From positions 9,933,001-9,997,000 of the forward strand of contig NC_092198.1 of assembly GCF_043641665.1 (NCBI RefSeq): DNA of 64,000 bases. The letters are read 5' to 3'. Every line of letters begins with the position of its first letter. Position 1 is the stretch's first letter. The notes beneath the pieces are model-generated. The model saw only the letters and a program-made list of their open reading frames with translations, was not told where the DNA came from and did no database searches. Of this stretch, positions 51,761-64,000 are shown in pieces. The position numbers and the translations under genes are program-made. The stretch comes from Enoplosus armatus. Lineage: Eukaryota > Chordata > Actinopteri > Centrarchiformes > Enoplosidae.

Positions 51761-54184
51761 AAAAATTGTTTTGCAATGAAAGATGGAGGAGGCCCAGCTC
51801 ATGTGAACCGTGCCACATCCTTTAAACTTAAATGCCTATATTACTCACCAAGGCTACAATAAAGCTGGTTACACCTGGGCTAAGCTTGAGCTGCACTGTC
51901 ACTTTTCTACACTATATAAACCGTGTTCAAACGATGTACAGCCTTGGGTCAGTGAGAATAAATAGGTAAAAAAGTTTTACTTCTGGATATGAAATATGTA
52001 AGGGAGCAAGCTTCCCAGACACCAGGTGGGAATTTATTCCAAAACATTTCATACATTAAGAGGAGTACTTAAGTCAGTGCAGGGAGACAAACACTGGAGT
52101 AATTTAGTCAAGATTAATGAGTCCTTGTTAGAATCCTCACTGGTATTTTCATATCCTTTGTGTTTGGGCACAGACTTTCAGTAAAACCCCAAATAACAAT
52201 TCCTTTTAAATCTGCGCAGCAATTTCAGCTTTAAACCAATTGCTCTTGACATTTTACCTTCCAACAAGTACGAACCACGAAACATAGTTTCCTCTCTGCA
52301 CGTTAAGCAAGCCAATTTTCAGAAGGGAACACTTGATGAGGACAACAAACACACAGTCCTTTCTCTCTGAGGCATCCATGCCATTTGTGTGTAAAAAAAA
52401 AATACAAAACAAAACAAAACAAAGCAAAAAAACTTCACCATAAATCCTCAAACTACCCTTGTTTAGCCATAACCGCCCATTAAATGATAGCAGGAATGCA
52501 AAGGAGAAAGTGAGAGAAAACTAGAAACACCAAGAGTGAAATATAGGCGAGAAGTGGGAAACAGAGCCGGATGAAGGGTAAGACTTGGAGAAAATGCCAG
52601 AGTGGAGAGGGTGGTCGAAACTTTGCAGTCTGGGTAACTTTTCCTATTTCTTCATGGAAATGCAAACATGTTGGTTTGAAGGCCATGGTGGAATGGATAC
52701 CGTGCCTATGGTTGACTGCAATTAAAATACTATAAAATTGTAATGTTCTGTTTTGAAGATTTTTGCCTTTGTAAATGATCTGCAAACAACCACCTACATC
52801 TGTTTTCCAAATCAGGCAAACATCTGAGCAGACAATCGGAAAAGGAAGTAACTTTTGTGCAGATTGGTAATGGTTGGATTGGAATCACTGGTTTGTCTTA
52901 CAGGTCAGAATGGGATGTTGATACTGGCACTCTAACCATCTGTAACAAATTACAGTCTGAGAAACTTCATAAATATAGACTCTGTAATTGTTTTGGAATG
53001 ATATCAACCAATGAATGACGGAAAAAAGACAGCAGGAAACTGATACTGAGTTTTCGTATGACTAAAACATATTACTAATGTACAGAAATGTCACATTCCT
53101 GCTGTATGTTGCCATTATGTTTATCTTTTATCATGCTGAGTATCTGAGCACCATATTTCCAATGCTGGAAGTCAAGCAGTTCTTAAAACCTAACTTGCTT
53201 TTTGATAATGAATAGGACCACATCTCCACAGACTTAAGATAATCACTTTGTTTGCTGTGCAAACATGCTGGAGAACATGCACATGCAGTGGCAGCAACAT
53301 GTGCACACACAGCCCACTGTCACACACAGACACGGTCATGCACGCTGCATGCTTTCCATGTATGCTGGTGCTTGCCAAAGACCAGGAAATGGGAGGTACA
53401 TCCTCCTCTTTTCTCTGAAGGAAAACCATCACTTGTTCTCTTTCTAATATTTTATCATTAGTCGATGATAAAAAAAAAGTAGATTAGCTTGTCATTTGAC
53501 TTTCTTATTGATGACCGTGAGATTAGCCAGTACACTTGACTAATGGTAGACTTGCAAGAGTTGGATTAAAAAATGATTCTTTTAGCTGATTTTGGCAGCT
53601 CATAAAATGATTAACATGGTGTGTCAGCACAATAACTCATCTCCCAGTATTAGCTCATTAATGACATACACATTCTCTCTCAAACACTTACAGAGCTGGT
53701 GAGACAGCAAAAGAGACACCGAGCCAAGGAGGCTCAAGACTATCCAAGCTCCCTTCCCCTTTGTGATTGATAGACTTCAAAGGTCACGAGGTTCACACTG
53801 ATGTGCCCACATGTGCTAGCTCTCTGTTCAAGGTAGCACTTTGGTGCATAAATTACAAGACTGACTATGAAGAACTAAGGTAAAGTGTAAGGTATCAGGG
53901 CCACCAGAAAAAAAGATTTAAAGCTGGGATCCATAGCGATTTTTTAATATCTTAATATCTTTCTCTGGTTTGTAGAGTCTTATGCAAATTTCACAAACTG
54001 TGACATGTTTCAAGACATATACAGTAAATCCACTTGTTATAGCTTGACAGGTTGCATCTCTCTTGGTTGTCAGCACCAATAAAGTCCAAGTCAAAACACA
54101 GCTAGCACAATGGATGATACAAAACTGTCACTACCAGAAAAAGGACAGCTTCTCTGTGTAACATGCACAGAATTTTCAGAACAT

Positions 54185-54310
54185 TATACCTGTTAACATG
54201 CTGATGTTAATGTTCTAATTAACACTAAATACAAAGCACATCTGAAGCTGACGGGAATGCCATCAGTTTTGCAGGTATCTGGTCATAAACATCTGGTCAT
54301 AAACACAAGT
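54185..54310 (-). repeat. Dispersed repeat fragment (TTAGCATGCTAA family)
   Basis: Short reverse copy: TTAACATGCTGATGTTAATG, then GACGGGAATGCCATCAGTTT and GGTATCTGGTCATAAAC. CATCTGGTCATAAACA is duplicated in tandem at its end. Confidence 0.55.
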
Positions 54311-55784
54311 AGTTAACACAAGTAGCTTGACATCGTTAAAGAGCTGCAAAACCTCTTAGTTTTGGGTGGATGGGTCTGACTTTGATGCCAGGGACGGCGG
54401 TTTGTACAGTAATCCAGTCTTTTTCCAGTCAAAACTGTTTTCTTTTAACCATGACCATGATCGTTCCCTAACTTTTACCATGTAGTTTTAGTTGCCAAAC
54501 CAAACCATACCCATAGGGGTGGCAGATTATTGGAGGGCACAGACGAATGGTGTCGTTCTTGTTTCTTGTCATCCCTTGTTGTTTGTGACACCATTTTTGC
54601 ATTTTTAATATGAAAATGAATCAGAGGCCTAGACTTTGCTATGTGGGTAATTTTCCAAGTGTTGCAATGCCTGATTGGGATAACTGTCTAAGTTGACATC
54701 CACACGAAAAACTTAAGGAAAAGTTACAGATTTAAGTCTAAGAAAAGTAATTTACACAGCTGGATCCAAAGTGCGAGAGAAGAAAACTGGTTTGAATGAA
54801 GGCCAGCAGGACATCCATCCAGGAAAAAGGCCTTTTACATTACACAAACACATGTCAAGGTAGGTTAGCATGATAACCTATGGTTTTAGCCCTATGGTTT
54901 TATTTTCTGGTCCTAAACATTAGTTTGCCAAGTATAAACACATTTCTCTAGTTAATTGCAAAGCACCTCTTGGATTAACTCATACATGACAGTAAATGTA
55001 TTATGTATTATTAATATTGCTGTCACATTGCTGCAGCGGCCGAAATGTGATGAAAAACGAGCAGCTGTGTCAAACTGTGGGGCTTTGGATATGTTTATTT
55101 TTGGTTTTATCTGGCCGGGGACATTGCTGTGAAACTGGAACCAACAAACCCAGAGTCTGCAGACTTCACCACAGCCTGCTTGTGTTTTTCTGACCAGCAG
55201 CACTAATAATGCATAACTCCTCAAAACATTTGCCGGGGTTGCTGTTTGGAGACAAGCTGCTGTGACTAAGTCAGTTTCTGTGATTCATTACACAAGAGTC
55301 CTTCATCACACAGAATGCAGTCACTAAAACATTTCCCCCCTCTAACAGCTTTTTCCACGATGAAGAGGGAAAACATCAAATTTTCAGAGCCTTCAGGAAG
55401 TGATGACACATGAATTATCAAAGTCATACAGATATATAGATCTGATGATATATGACGCTATAAAGCTGAATACTGAAACATGCCCACATATGCACAGTCA
55501 TTTCTCGAGGCCAGTTATAACTTTCCGTTTCCCTATATAGCGACAAAGCTATACTTAACCACATACAGGTGTGTTTTTGGCACGAGCAGCGAGCTGGCAG
55601 GTGTGTTTGCTATTACAACGTGATAATGACTATCATTACGGCCCAGGTAAGAACAGGTGTGTTAGCAGGAGGCTGGGACGGAGGTGAGAGGAAAGCAATA
55701 ATGCTTTAACCAGGATGTGAGCGCACAACTGGCATTTCGGCGCCTTAAATGCACACAGAGCCATAAACACACATTTATACAGAG

Positions 55785-55785
<1 letters not shown>

Positions 55786-55816
<31 letters not shown>
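55786..55816. repeat. AC microsatellite
   Basis: About fifteen perfect AC units. Confidence 0.9.
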
Positions 55817-55818
<2 letters not shown>

Positions 55819-56225
55819 ATCAAAACAGTGAGAGAGAGATACACAAACAGAAACTCACTCAAATTAGCACCTTGGTGATTTAAATTTAGCTCCAAATGAA
55901 CCCTTTAGAGGGTATATGTGCTGTAAATAAATGCCCATTAGAGGTTATTTCTATGAAAGGGGAAAGTGCAAGTCAGTGTTTTAGACTATAGTTGCTTATA
56001 GATAACATGCAGCATGATGATAAAATGCTGAACCTATGAACTAATTCATGTAGCATTATAGAAAAACATTTTCTATTAAAATGCACTTTCATGACTCATA
56101 AATTAATAATGTAAACTAATTTTCTATTATTTATTTTGTTTATTTAACTTTTGAACTCTATTACAGTAAGTGGTTTGCCTTTTTAAATCACCAATATGTG
56201 TAAAACTAGAAGATGTATTCCCCAG

Positions 56226-56230
56226 AGTGT

Positions 56231-56278
<48 letters not shown>
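56226..56278. repeat. GT microsatellite
   Basis: About 26 units with one GA interruption, followed by a T run. Confidence 0.95.
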
Positions 56279-56281
<3 letters not shown>

Positions 56282-57160
56282 TTTTACATGGATTAACATG
56301 TCATTCCTAAATCCCCATACAGCATACAAACACAGACATACACACACAGATCCAGGTAACTGTAGTTAGGAAACTGCTGCCTCACCATCTGGGGCAAATC
56401 CATTTCAGCTTTTCAGTACCTTCTTGGGTGCTGTAAACAGAAACAGACAGATGTGCGCACACGTGCATATACACACACACACACACACACAAAAACACAC
56501 ATCTTTGAATCATTGTACTCATGAGGGCTTTCACTGACTATGTTAGCTTTAACCCTCCATCTTGATTCTGATTCTACTTTGAGTCTTAATTTCCGAGTCC
56601 TAACATAAACCTAACCCTTAAGAAGTAAGAATCAGCAAAATGTCATCATGTTTCCTTGGTTTTTCTAGGATTGCAAGCACATTCATTTTTCATAACTTTA
56701 GAAACACAAGCGCGCACACATGTATTTTGAGAACCGAGTGTGCTGCAGCCAGACATTCACAAAAGCTCCAAAGAAAGCATCATTTTCTAAAGTGATGTTT
56801 TAATGACTGGACTCTGGGGCCAAGACAAATAATATAGCATGATAACCGCTGACTGCACCGGTGATAACAGTAAAAGTGTTTGTTTTTATCACATTTATGG
56901 TAATGGTGAGGATAATTGCGATGATTTTAATCTGGTATGAATATTTGAAGCAAGTATTATTGCTGACTCTTTGCACTCTTAGCAGCTTGTTTTGTAACCG
57001 TAATGTTTTTAAAGTCATCATGAACTTAAATGGTAACACATCTGTGATGCTTCAACACAGAATGTGACAATTTAAGAGTTTGTCCCATCTTTGTACTTTC
57101 ATTACACTCTGTCTTTTCTTGGCCTCTCACTCTATGTGTTAGCTAAGTGCTACTTTAGTG

Positions 57161-57164
<4 letters not shown>

Positions 57165-57201
<37 letters not shown>
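57165..57201. repeat. GT microsatellite
   Basis: Eighteen perfect GT units. Confidence 0.95.
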
Positions 57202-57207
<6 letters not shown>

Positions 57208-57424
57208 TAGAGAGCAATGTACCAGATGTTATTTTGCAGGAGAGAGGAGACCAGCCTCTCATGGCTAGTAGTAAAAAAGAGAATTGTTACAACATTGGTC
57301 TCTGAGGCTACAGCAGTCAAGGACAGTCTAATGGATTTATTAATGGTAAGTAAACCATTAACTAGTATTTTGTCCTGAATTTACACCTCCAGATGAATTG
57401 GCACAAAATGTGTAACAGACATTC

Positions 57425-57850
57425 ATGGCTCACAGATGATGAATCCTTCTGACTTTGGTGATCCTCCACTTGTCCACTATGTGATTGAAATTTGTGGTTT
57501 TGAGTGAAATGTGTCAGCCACCATTGGGTAGATTGAAACTGAAAAATGTTCCCATCAGGATGAAATGTAATAACTTTGGTGATCCCATAGCTTTACATCT
57601 AGCGCCATCAGAGGGGTCAAAATTGTAATTTGTCCTAAACTTTGACTTATTACCAAATTACATGCAAGACTAATGACTGTACTGTACTTTTTTATTACTC
57701 ATTAGCAAATGTTAGCATGCTAACACACTCAACTGATATAAGATGGTGAACATAATGAACATTAGCTCTGCTTAGCATTGTCACTGTGAGCATGTTAGCA
57801 TCACTTTACCTAATTACAGCTTCACATAGCTGCTAGCATGACTCTTTTTA
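57425..57850 (+). repeat. Dispersed repeat copy (TTAGCATGCTAA family)
   Basis: Forward copy with ACTTTGGTGATCC (twice), CATCTAGCGCCATCA, GCAAATGTTAGCATGCTAAC and the terminal ATAGCTGCTAGCATGACTC. Confidence 0.65.
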
Positions 57851-59777
57851 AAATTAAAAGGTGCATTATTAGAAAGTGGAACCAAAAAACTGAATTGAAT
57901 TTAATTGAATTTCACAGAATTTGCTGCCACATGCATGCATACAAAAACGCAGACATGGGAGAGACGTTGCAGATCTATATATGGATTTATTACTGACTGA
58001 CTCCTGTTCCAGTTGAGAAAACAAGCTAATCATTTTCACTGCTGTGTGTCAAATTACCGATCTGCCCGTCCCTCTCTCTTAGTGGCTGGTTTCTGCACTC
58101 CAACAAGCCAATCTGTACTCGGCCCCGATCCAGCTGGCCGAACTATTTACCCTGCCAGGCATAAACACTTAAGATTAGGGATGAATCTGATTTATTGCTA
58201 CAGCCAGCCAGTTATTTGGCATTTCATGTCACCGAAAACTCTTCCGGTGATTGGTTCGTTCCACAAGTATGAATTATTATCATTGTGTTGCCTAATAACC
58301 AACAAGATTAAGTTTTGCTTATGGCTGCTTTTCATAATCTCTAAAAGCAACATCATTCACAGATGTCTCACACTGAAAACTAGACACTCACTTAGGTTTT
58401 GCTGTAACACAAACACACAGACAGCACAAATACACAAATGCAGACATGCATGCCCACACACACACTTTTTTTTTTCTCCATCGCTATCTCTTTTGCTGTC
58501 TTTCACACACTCACAGACAGACACACATCGTTGTTTCTCACAGTCTCATCTTGCTGTTGTTTGATTTACTCAGTGGCCTCTGACCCCGGCTGGGCTGAGC
58601 TGGATGGACTCTTGGCCCTGCTGCTGCTCCAACTGGTTCATCTCCAACATAACCCCACTGGACCTGACTGTGTGTGTGTGCTACTACTTCCCGTGTCACA
58701 CTGTGGTCCAAAAAGCACAAGTATTATGGGTAATACCTTTCTGTTATTTTGATTTTGTATGCCCAGTAAAACTTGTTATAATCCCATTGTGATTTTGTAT
58801 TATTTTCATCTGTTAAAAGTTGCACTTGTGCTACCTGCTGCTTCTAAATAATAGTTGAACTAAATGAAGTTGTCTTCACGTACTTCTACACAAATTAAAA
58901 CCTCTTGTCAGCGCTACACCCATAATTCCAGTGTTTTACAAGCTGCTAGCTGACCTTTCGGTGTTGTTCATTTCCTGTTGTTGTGAAGCCCAAATCTATT
59001 AAAGATGGCTACAAGGATATGACTCCATCTTACCTTTGCCTGCGAAAATACCCACACATGAGCCTGGGAGCATAACAGTGTGAAACAGTGGTGTAAAACA
59101 CAATTTAAAATAATTTAAAAGTACCTTACACAGAAAGAATATTGCAACAACTAGCTAATTAATTTGATTAAACAACAACATGCAGTTCTATTTAAAAGAA
59201 AAACTGAAAAGTGAGCAAAGGTCTACTAAATTTGACTGAGCTTCCTTTGTGGCCCACTTTAGCACACTTGTTTTTCAGACCACAACTCCTTCAGATCTCA
59301 GACCCCATCTGTTTTATGTTAGATTATCAATAGGCTTCTTCATTTAGAAAATCTCAGCATTTTAACTGCATTTTAACTTTACTTAACAGACACTTCTGCC
59401 CCATGTGGATATTTATCATAGCATCTATCTATCTGTCTCTCCATTCTGAATCAATGCCTAGAAAGCTAAAACAAAACAGACTGGCGATAGATATAATATC
59501 TTCATGGGCTAAAGAACATGGAAGAAACAACTAAATCTGTAGTAAATAAATCTGTCAGGGCTTCTTTGAATAGATAAATCACAAAGGAATCTTTTATTTC
59601 TTTGATGGCTTTTCTTAAAGTCATAGCTGTGGTATTTCTCTTAACATAAGTCTGATCTTTGAAGGCAGTCCATATGAACAGATGTGGGATTCCCACTGTT
59701 TTCTGCCTCATATGTACAGTCCCAAAATATTGAGTTAATAAAGACGCTGCAGGTTACGACTTCTTAAAGCAGTTGTG

Positions 59778-60065
59778 TTGACATTCTGAGAAATACGCTT
59801 TAGCTTTTATTGCCGAGAGTTAGAGGAGAAGATTGATACCACTCTTTGTGCGATAAATATGAAGCTATAGACAGCAGATGGTTAGTTTAGCTTAGCATAA
59901 AGACTGGAAACAGCTAGCCTGTCCAGTTACCTTTGGACAGAGCCAGGCTTTATGCTAAGCTAGGTTAACCAGCTGTAGCTTCATACTTAGCGTACATGAA
60001 AGAGAATGTTATTGATCTTCTCCTCTAACTCTCAACAAGAAAGCAAATTAACTTATTTCACAAAA
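59778..60065. repeat. Palindromic MITE (GGGAAATACG family), best copy
   Basis: The left half runs GAGAAATACGCTTT, AGTTAGAGGAGAAGATTGAT, GCTTAGCATAAAGACTGG. The right half returns AGGCTTTATGCTAAGCTAGG, ATTGATCTTCTCCTCTAACT, ACTTATTTCAC. The two halves pair over about 280 bases, so the element is one large imperfect hairpin. Confidence 0.8.
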
Positions 60066-61194
60066 TTGCTTTCAATTACTTTTACGTCACTTGGTTTATT
60101 CCAAACAAATTCCTGTTGCACTTCTGAGGATAAAATTGTGCTTTCCAGGACAGAAACCAGGATGCTATCAAAATGCTTTCTTAACGGGATATATAGGTTG
60201 GGTTAATACTGAACAGGTTATTATTTCAAGATAAGCATGTGTTATGTGTGTGTAACCTAAGTAGTTGTAACCCCCGTACAGTTCTCTCTTTTCTATATCT
60301 GTGCCTCGGCTCAGCCCACCTGTCAAGACGCTACACTACTTGAAACTACCATAGTAACACACTCCCTAAGCTGCCTGTGTTATTGGGTTAGCTCTTTTCC
60401 TCATTGTGCAACACACTAAATGCCTCAATCCCTTGTTCTCAGTTCCCTTTAAGCCCTTGATAAGGAAGTGGACTGAATTTTTTTTGTCCTTTCCAGCGAG
60501 AGTGACCTAAAAGACAGCGGGAGATGGGGGAGGTATGTGTTACAGTACAATACGGTAAATCTCTCCGCAGTAACCACACCAGAGCACTGAGCACATGCTT
60601 ATGGAGGGAGGCTAATCAGCTTTCTGCAGATGGGCTAATGTCCTTACAGTGGCTGAGAGGGGGGCCTATATTTAGCGTCCACTCTCTCCCTCTTAACTGG
60701 GGATAACATTGGCCCTGTTCTCCTCTCCATAGCTCATCTCTGTCTGCTCAAATTCATCAAGAAGTCCATGCAGGCAGAGATGAAGGAAAATGAGTGAGGA
60801 TAAAAGAAAACAGAGGGTAAAGATGGCATAAAGCTGTATTCTCACAGTGACAGTGAGGGAACAGACTAACCAGAGGCCAGAGACATTAGACTTGCACACA
60901 GCAGCTTATTAAAAGCAGTGTGTCTGTCAAAGAAATTAGGTAAAAGTTCAAAATAGAGGAAGAAAAGCAGGATAACAAAGAGACAGACAGAAGAAAGAAA
61001 AAATATCAAAGAGAAACTAAGTAAAATATTTATTCTCAGTGTCAGCAGGGAAAGTGACATCTGGAGGCTGAGGCCTCTGGGCATTAGAGTGATGCCGACC
61101 TGGAGCCAATCTACTCAGTCAGTTACCATGTGTCCCAGGAGACCAAGGCTCTGCTGGTAGTAAGGTCTGTGCATATACATAACATCTACCTGCT

Positions 61195-61400
61195 GTCGCA
61201 AATACTCTCACAGCTAATGAAGTCTGGCAAACGGCGCAATGGCGACTGCTGACGGCCTTCGTGACGTCTCTAGGAGGGGAAATCCGTCACGTTCAGCTGT
61301 CACTTGTTGGCAGCAGCCGTTGTGCCCGCTGGGATTATGTGGGCACCTTGGGATGTTGACCTGATGAAGACATTTCCTCTGTCTGTCAAAGTCTGGACAC
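61195..61400. promoter_or_regulatory. Candidate regulatory element, GC-rich
   Basis: A unique GC- and CpG-enriched patch in A/T-rich surroundings, with a TGACGTC (CRE-like) word near 61262 and GTCACGTTC near 61288. No open frame with splice sites fits it. Compositional judgement only. Confidence 0.25.
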
Positions 61401-62664
61401 CAAATCTAAATGCCAGAGCGGCTAAACTTTGGTTCAATCAGGTAAAGCGTCATGCAGATTGTTATTGTAGCTAATAGTGTGTGTGTGTGATGAGAATGAT
61501 AACAAAATTAGAACAACTTTTGTCTGATGGCCTTTTTTTTGCTTTTAATTCTCAAGTTGGTCAACTTGAACACAATCATCAGATCATCATTTTCATGTCC
61601 AAACAGGACGGCAGTTAAAAACACATGTAGAACAGTGAAACAAATCTCTTTAGAGCAACAGAAACCCACATGAAACAGCTCAGAGCGCACACACAGTGAA
61701 CACAAGTAAAATCTGCGTCTCAACTCAGCCACTGTGTCCTCCTGCAGTGCTCTTCATCAGCCAAAGTAAAACACAAATTCGCCACAGAATTGACTCAACG
61801 ACACAGCTTTGATTCTGCCTGCTACATCAGCCAAACACAAACTGTACAAAAATAGAGATTGATAGAAAAATAGGAGATCTGACAACATGTTTGAGAGAAT
61901 ATGCTGAGTCTCTTGCACTTGTAAAGCTGAAAATGTACACCTGTTATTTTCATGATCACCAGCCATCTTGTCTTATTGCCGTTCAAATATCCATGTAGGT
62001 GTCTTTATCTGTACTCATTGTTTGGTGTTTTTCAATGCTAAGAAGAGATACAATGTTGGCAGCTGTCATCTGCTCATGCAGCCCAAATTTCCACACATCC
62101 CAAACTTTGACTCTTTTCCATAAAAGAGAAGATAAAATATACATTGGCCAATATTCACTGAGCTTACATCATCTTTGAAGCTCTTCAGGCTTCATGCAGC
62201 ACATTTTCTTTTAACATATTCTCCTCGGCTGGGTGTCTGACTCTACCAGTAGTATGCCTTTACTCCACTCCATTCAAAAGTTGCTCTGCTGCTACATCCC
62301 TGCATACACAATCCAAGCTCCACCCCTCTGACAAACATACAGTTTGTTGTGTCACTGCGTGGTCTGCAGATATTTGCAGACGTCTCTTGAATGTTTTCTC
62401 TTTCTCTCATACCCATGGAAAGGAAACACAGTTTTTTACAGTGCATACAGCATGTCAGATGATTTTAAACTGCGTAAAATAATGTAAAAAAAAGGACATT
62501 TTTATATATTTGATAATAAGAAGATGAATAATATGTGTGTGTGTCTGTGTGTATTAAAACTTTCCAGTGTAATGTGAGAAAACTGGTTGTCCCTGTTTCA
62601 AAATGCATTTCAAACACGTTGCATATCTGCTTTACTTTCTGTTTAATATGTTTTTGAAACTTAA

Positions 62665-63076
62665 AGGTACCCTGTGGAGTTTTTGACCACTAATAGCGAT
62701 ATGGAGCACCGTCTTTACGAGCGGGCCCCCGTTTTGATTGTATCTGGCAAGTGTACGAGGACGCACATGCACAAGGGCAACGATGCAGCAGTTTATATCT
62801 CGCCATCAATTCCACACTATTCCACTGGTAGCCATAATGCACAAAGAAGCCCACTAATGCACCTTAAGAGGCAGTAAAGAAGAAGCTTGCAAGCTAGCAA
62901 ACATGGATGTGAACAACGCATGGTTTAAAATACTCAAAAAAGTCAGCTTTGCAAATGTTTTATGAGGAGGAATGGCAACAATTAGACTTCAAGGATACAC
63001 ACAATGCGCTTTGGTGAGTAACACTAAATGTAAACATAACTTTTGTTTGTTTACAAGAAAACCTCACAGGGCACCT
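62665..63076. mobile_element. TTAA-type MITE (piggyBac- or Kolobok-like)
   Basis: The 412-bp element has inverted termini AGGTACCCTGTGGAG and CTCACAGGGCACCT, flanked on both sides by TTAA (62661-62664 and 63077-63080). TTAA target use is shared by piggyBac and Kolobok; I cannot decide between them. It carries no transposase. Confidence 0.8.
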
Positions 63077-63129
63077 TTAAGTAAGCTTGAGCTATATAAC
63101 ATTTTAGCATGTAGCTTAAATTCATTTTG

Positions 63130-63560
63130 ATATAGAACTACATGTGAGGAAATTGCATTTGGAAAATCAATTATGGGCAAAACCTTTACATATCCAAATC
63201 AATTTCTTTTTGTAACATTTCATCCCCCACAGATGATTGGATTATCCCCTGCCTGTGATAAATAGCCATTTGGTTATCAAGCTGTGCACTGGTCCCCCTT
63301 ATTTTGCAATCCAATAAAACTGCAGATAAGAGCGTTTATTCTCTCTCATTTGCTCTCTTGCTGCCAAAAGCCTCTTACTTTCTCTGAACATTTCTCCCAA
63401 AATTACCATCTATTTTACTCTTATAAGCATTTTTGACCCAACCTTCACCTCCCCCTCTTTCTACAAATGGTGAGATTATGTTGTTACTTCCTCTTTAGTA
63501 ATCAGGATGTGTGTCCATCCAGCAGGACTGCAGATAAGAGCAGACTCTTCAACTAAACTA
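63130..63560. promoter_or_regulatory. Candidate regulatory DNA with repeated GATA motif
   Basis: Unique A/T-rich DNA in which the 15-mer ACTGCAGATAAGAGC occurs exactly twice, at 63319-63333 and 63527-63541, each with an AGATAAG (GATA-type) core. No repeat family recognised around them. Confidence 0.3.
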
Positions 63561-64000
63561 AAAGAAAAAATCAGTTGGTCCAAAACCTCCCTCAGTGTAA
63601 AGGACCTTACTCAGCATACTGTCGGTAAAGTCTCTGTTCCACAGTACATTCATTATCACCTTAAAAATGTCAATTAGACAACTCAACACTTCTCTACGAT
63701 AAAGAATCACAAAAATATCTCTTCCCTTTAGGCTTTATCTAGGCACTTAAAAAAATTATTCCTGTACAGAAATAAAGCATGCATTGTTTCGTTGTTTCTT
63801 TCTTCTCTCTCTCAGAAGTTGAGTATCAAAGTAGATCTTTGGATTTGTAAACAGTATCTAGTTCCTCTTTTTGCATTGTCTGTGAAAAAAAGTCAGAAAG
63901 GTCAGAAGGTTTGCCATTGTTTGACCATGAATCAATATCTTCAGCACGTCATGTGTGTCCTCTCTTTGGCTAAATGCGAGTCTGTTTTGGTTTTTAAAGT

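Larger units (their letters stand above)
33429..64000. other. Gene-poor region upstream of elovl4b
   Basis: No exon with coding character was recognised in these 30 kb on either strand. The contents are repeats listed separately, many CA/GT tracts, and unique A/T-rich stretches, some of which may be regulatory. A distant exon of a neighbouring gene too short to see by eye cannot be excluded. Confidence 0.55.

Noticed and set aside
58438..58752. GC-richer open frames that look exon-like
   Set aside because: Both strands are open, no acceptor/donor pair fits, and none of the frames resembles a known family.

Overview
The window is vertebrate nuclear DNA, almost certainly from a teleost and probably a percomorph. 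The evidence is short exons with GT-AG introns, CA/GT and GA microsatellites, fish-type MITEs and a tRNA-derived SINE, and protein sequences that match the fish forms of known vertebrate genes. Three protein-coding genes are recognisable, all on the minus strand and all in the middle third: elovl4b (coding 26756-30305, leader exon near 32262-32400), soga3/MTCL3 (coding 17423-23068, leader exon ending at 23456) and a KIAA0408 homologue (coding 10622-13887, leader exon ending at 15012).

Layout in + coordinates. 1-10035: no gene recognised; dispersed repeats. 10035-15150: KIAA0408 homologue, five coding exons, 577 aa. 16173-17326: candidate linking exons between KIAA0408 and soga3. 17423-23456: soga3, eight coding exons, 875 aa, beginning in a CpG-rich exon and ending in a 36-residue hydrophobic tail. 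23530-25640: intergenic, no gene recognised. 25645-32400: elovl4b, six coding exons, 305 aa, with a well-formed poly(A) site. 32450-64000: about 31 kb with no recognised exon; MITEs, microsatellites, a 33-base G run and several stretches that look like conserved regulatory DNA.

Function. Elovl4b is the ER condensing enzyme that elongates very-long-chain fatty acids. Soga3 is a coiled-coil protein of the SOGA/MTCL microtubule-associated family. The KIAA0408 homologue carries a short coiled coil and a basic, proline-rich C-terminus. From memory, soga3 and KIAA0408 are also adjacent in mammals, where a read-through transcript has been annotated. The most interesting part of the window is the soga3-KIAA0408 junction. 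Exon phases there allow in-frame joining. A phase-compatible 120-bp open exon candidate lies inside the soga3 3' UTR, and the frame stays open for over 100 codons past the soga3 stop. KIAA0408 also has its own apparent leader exon and promoter.

All exon boundaries were read by eye from splice signals, reading frame and remembered family sequence. No alignment or transcript data were available.
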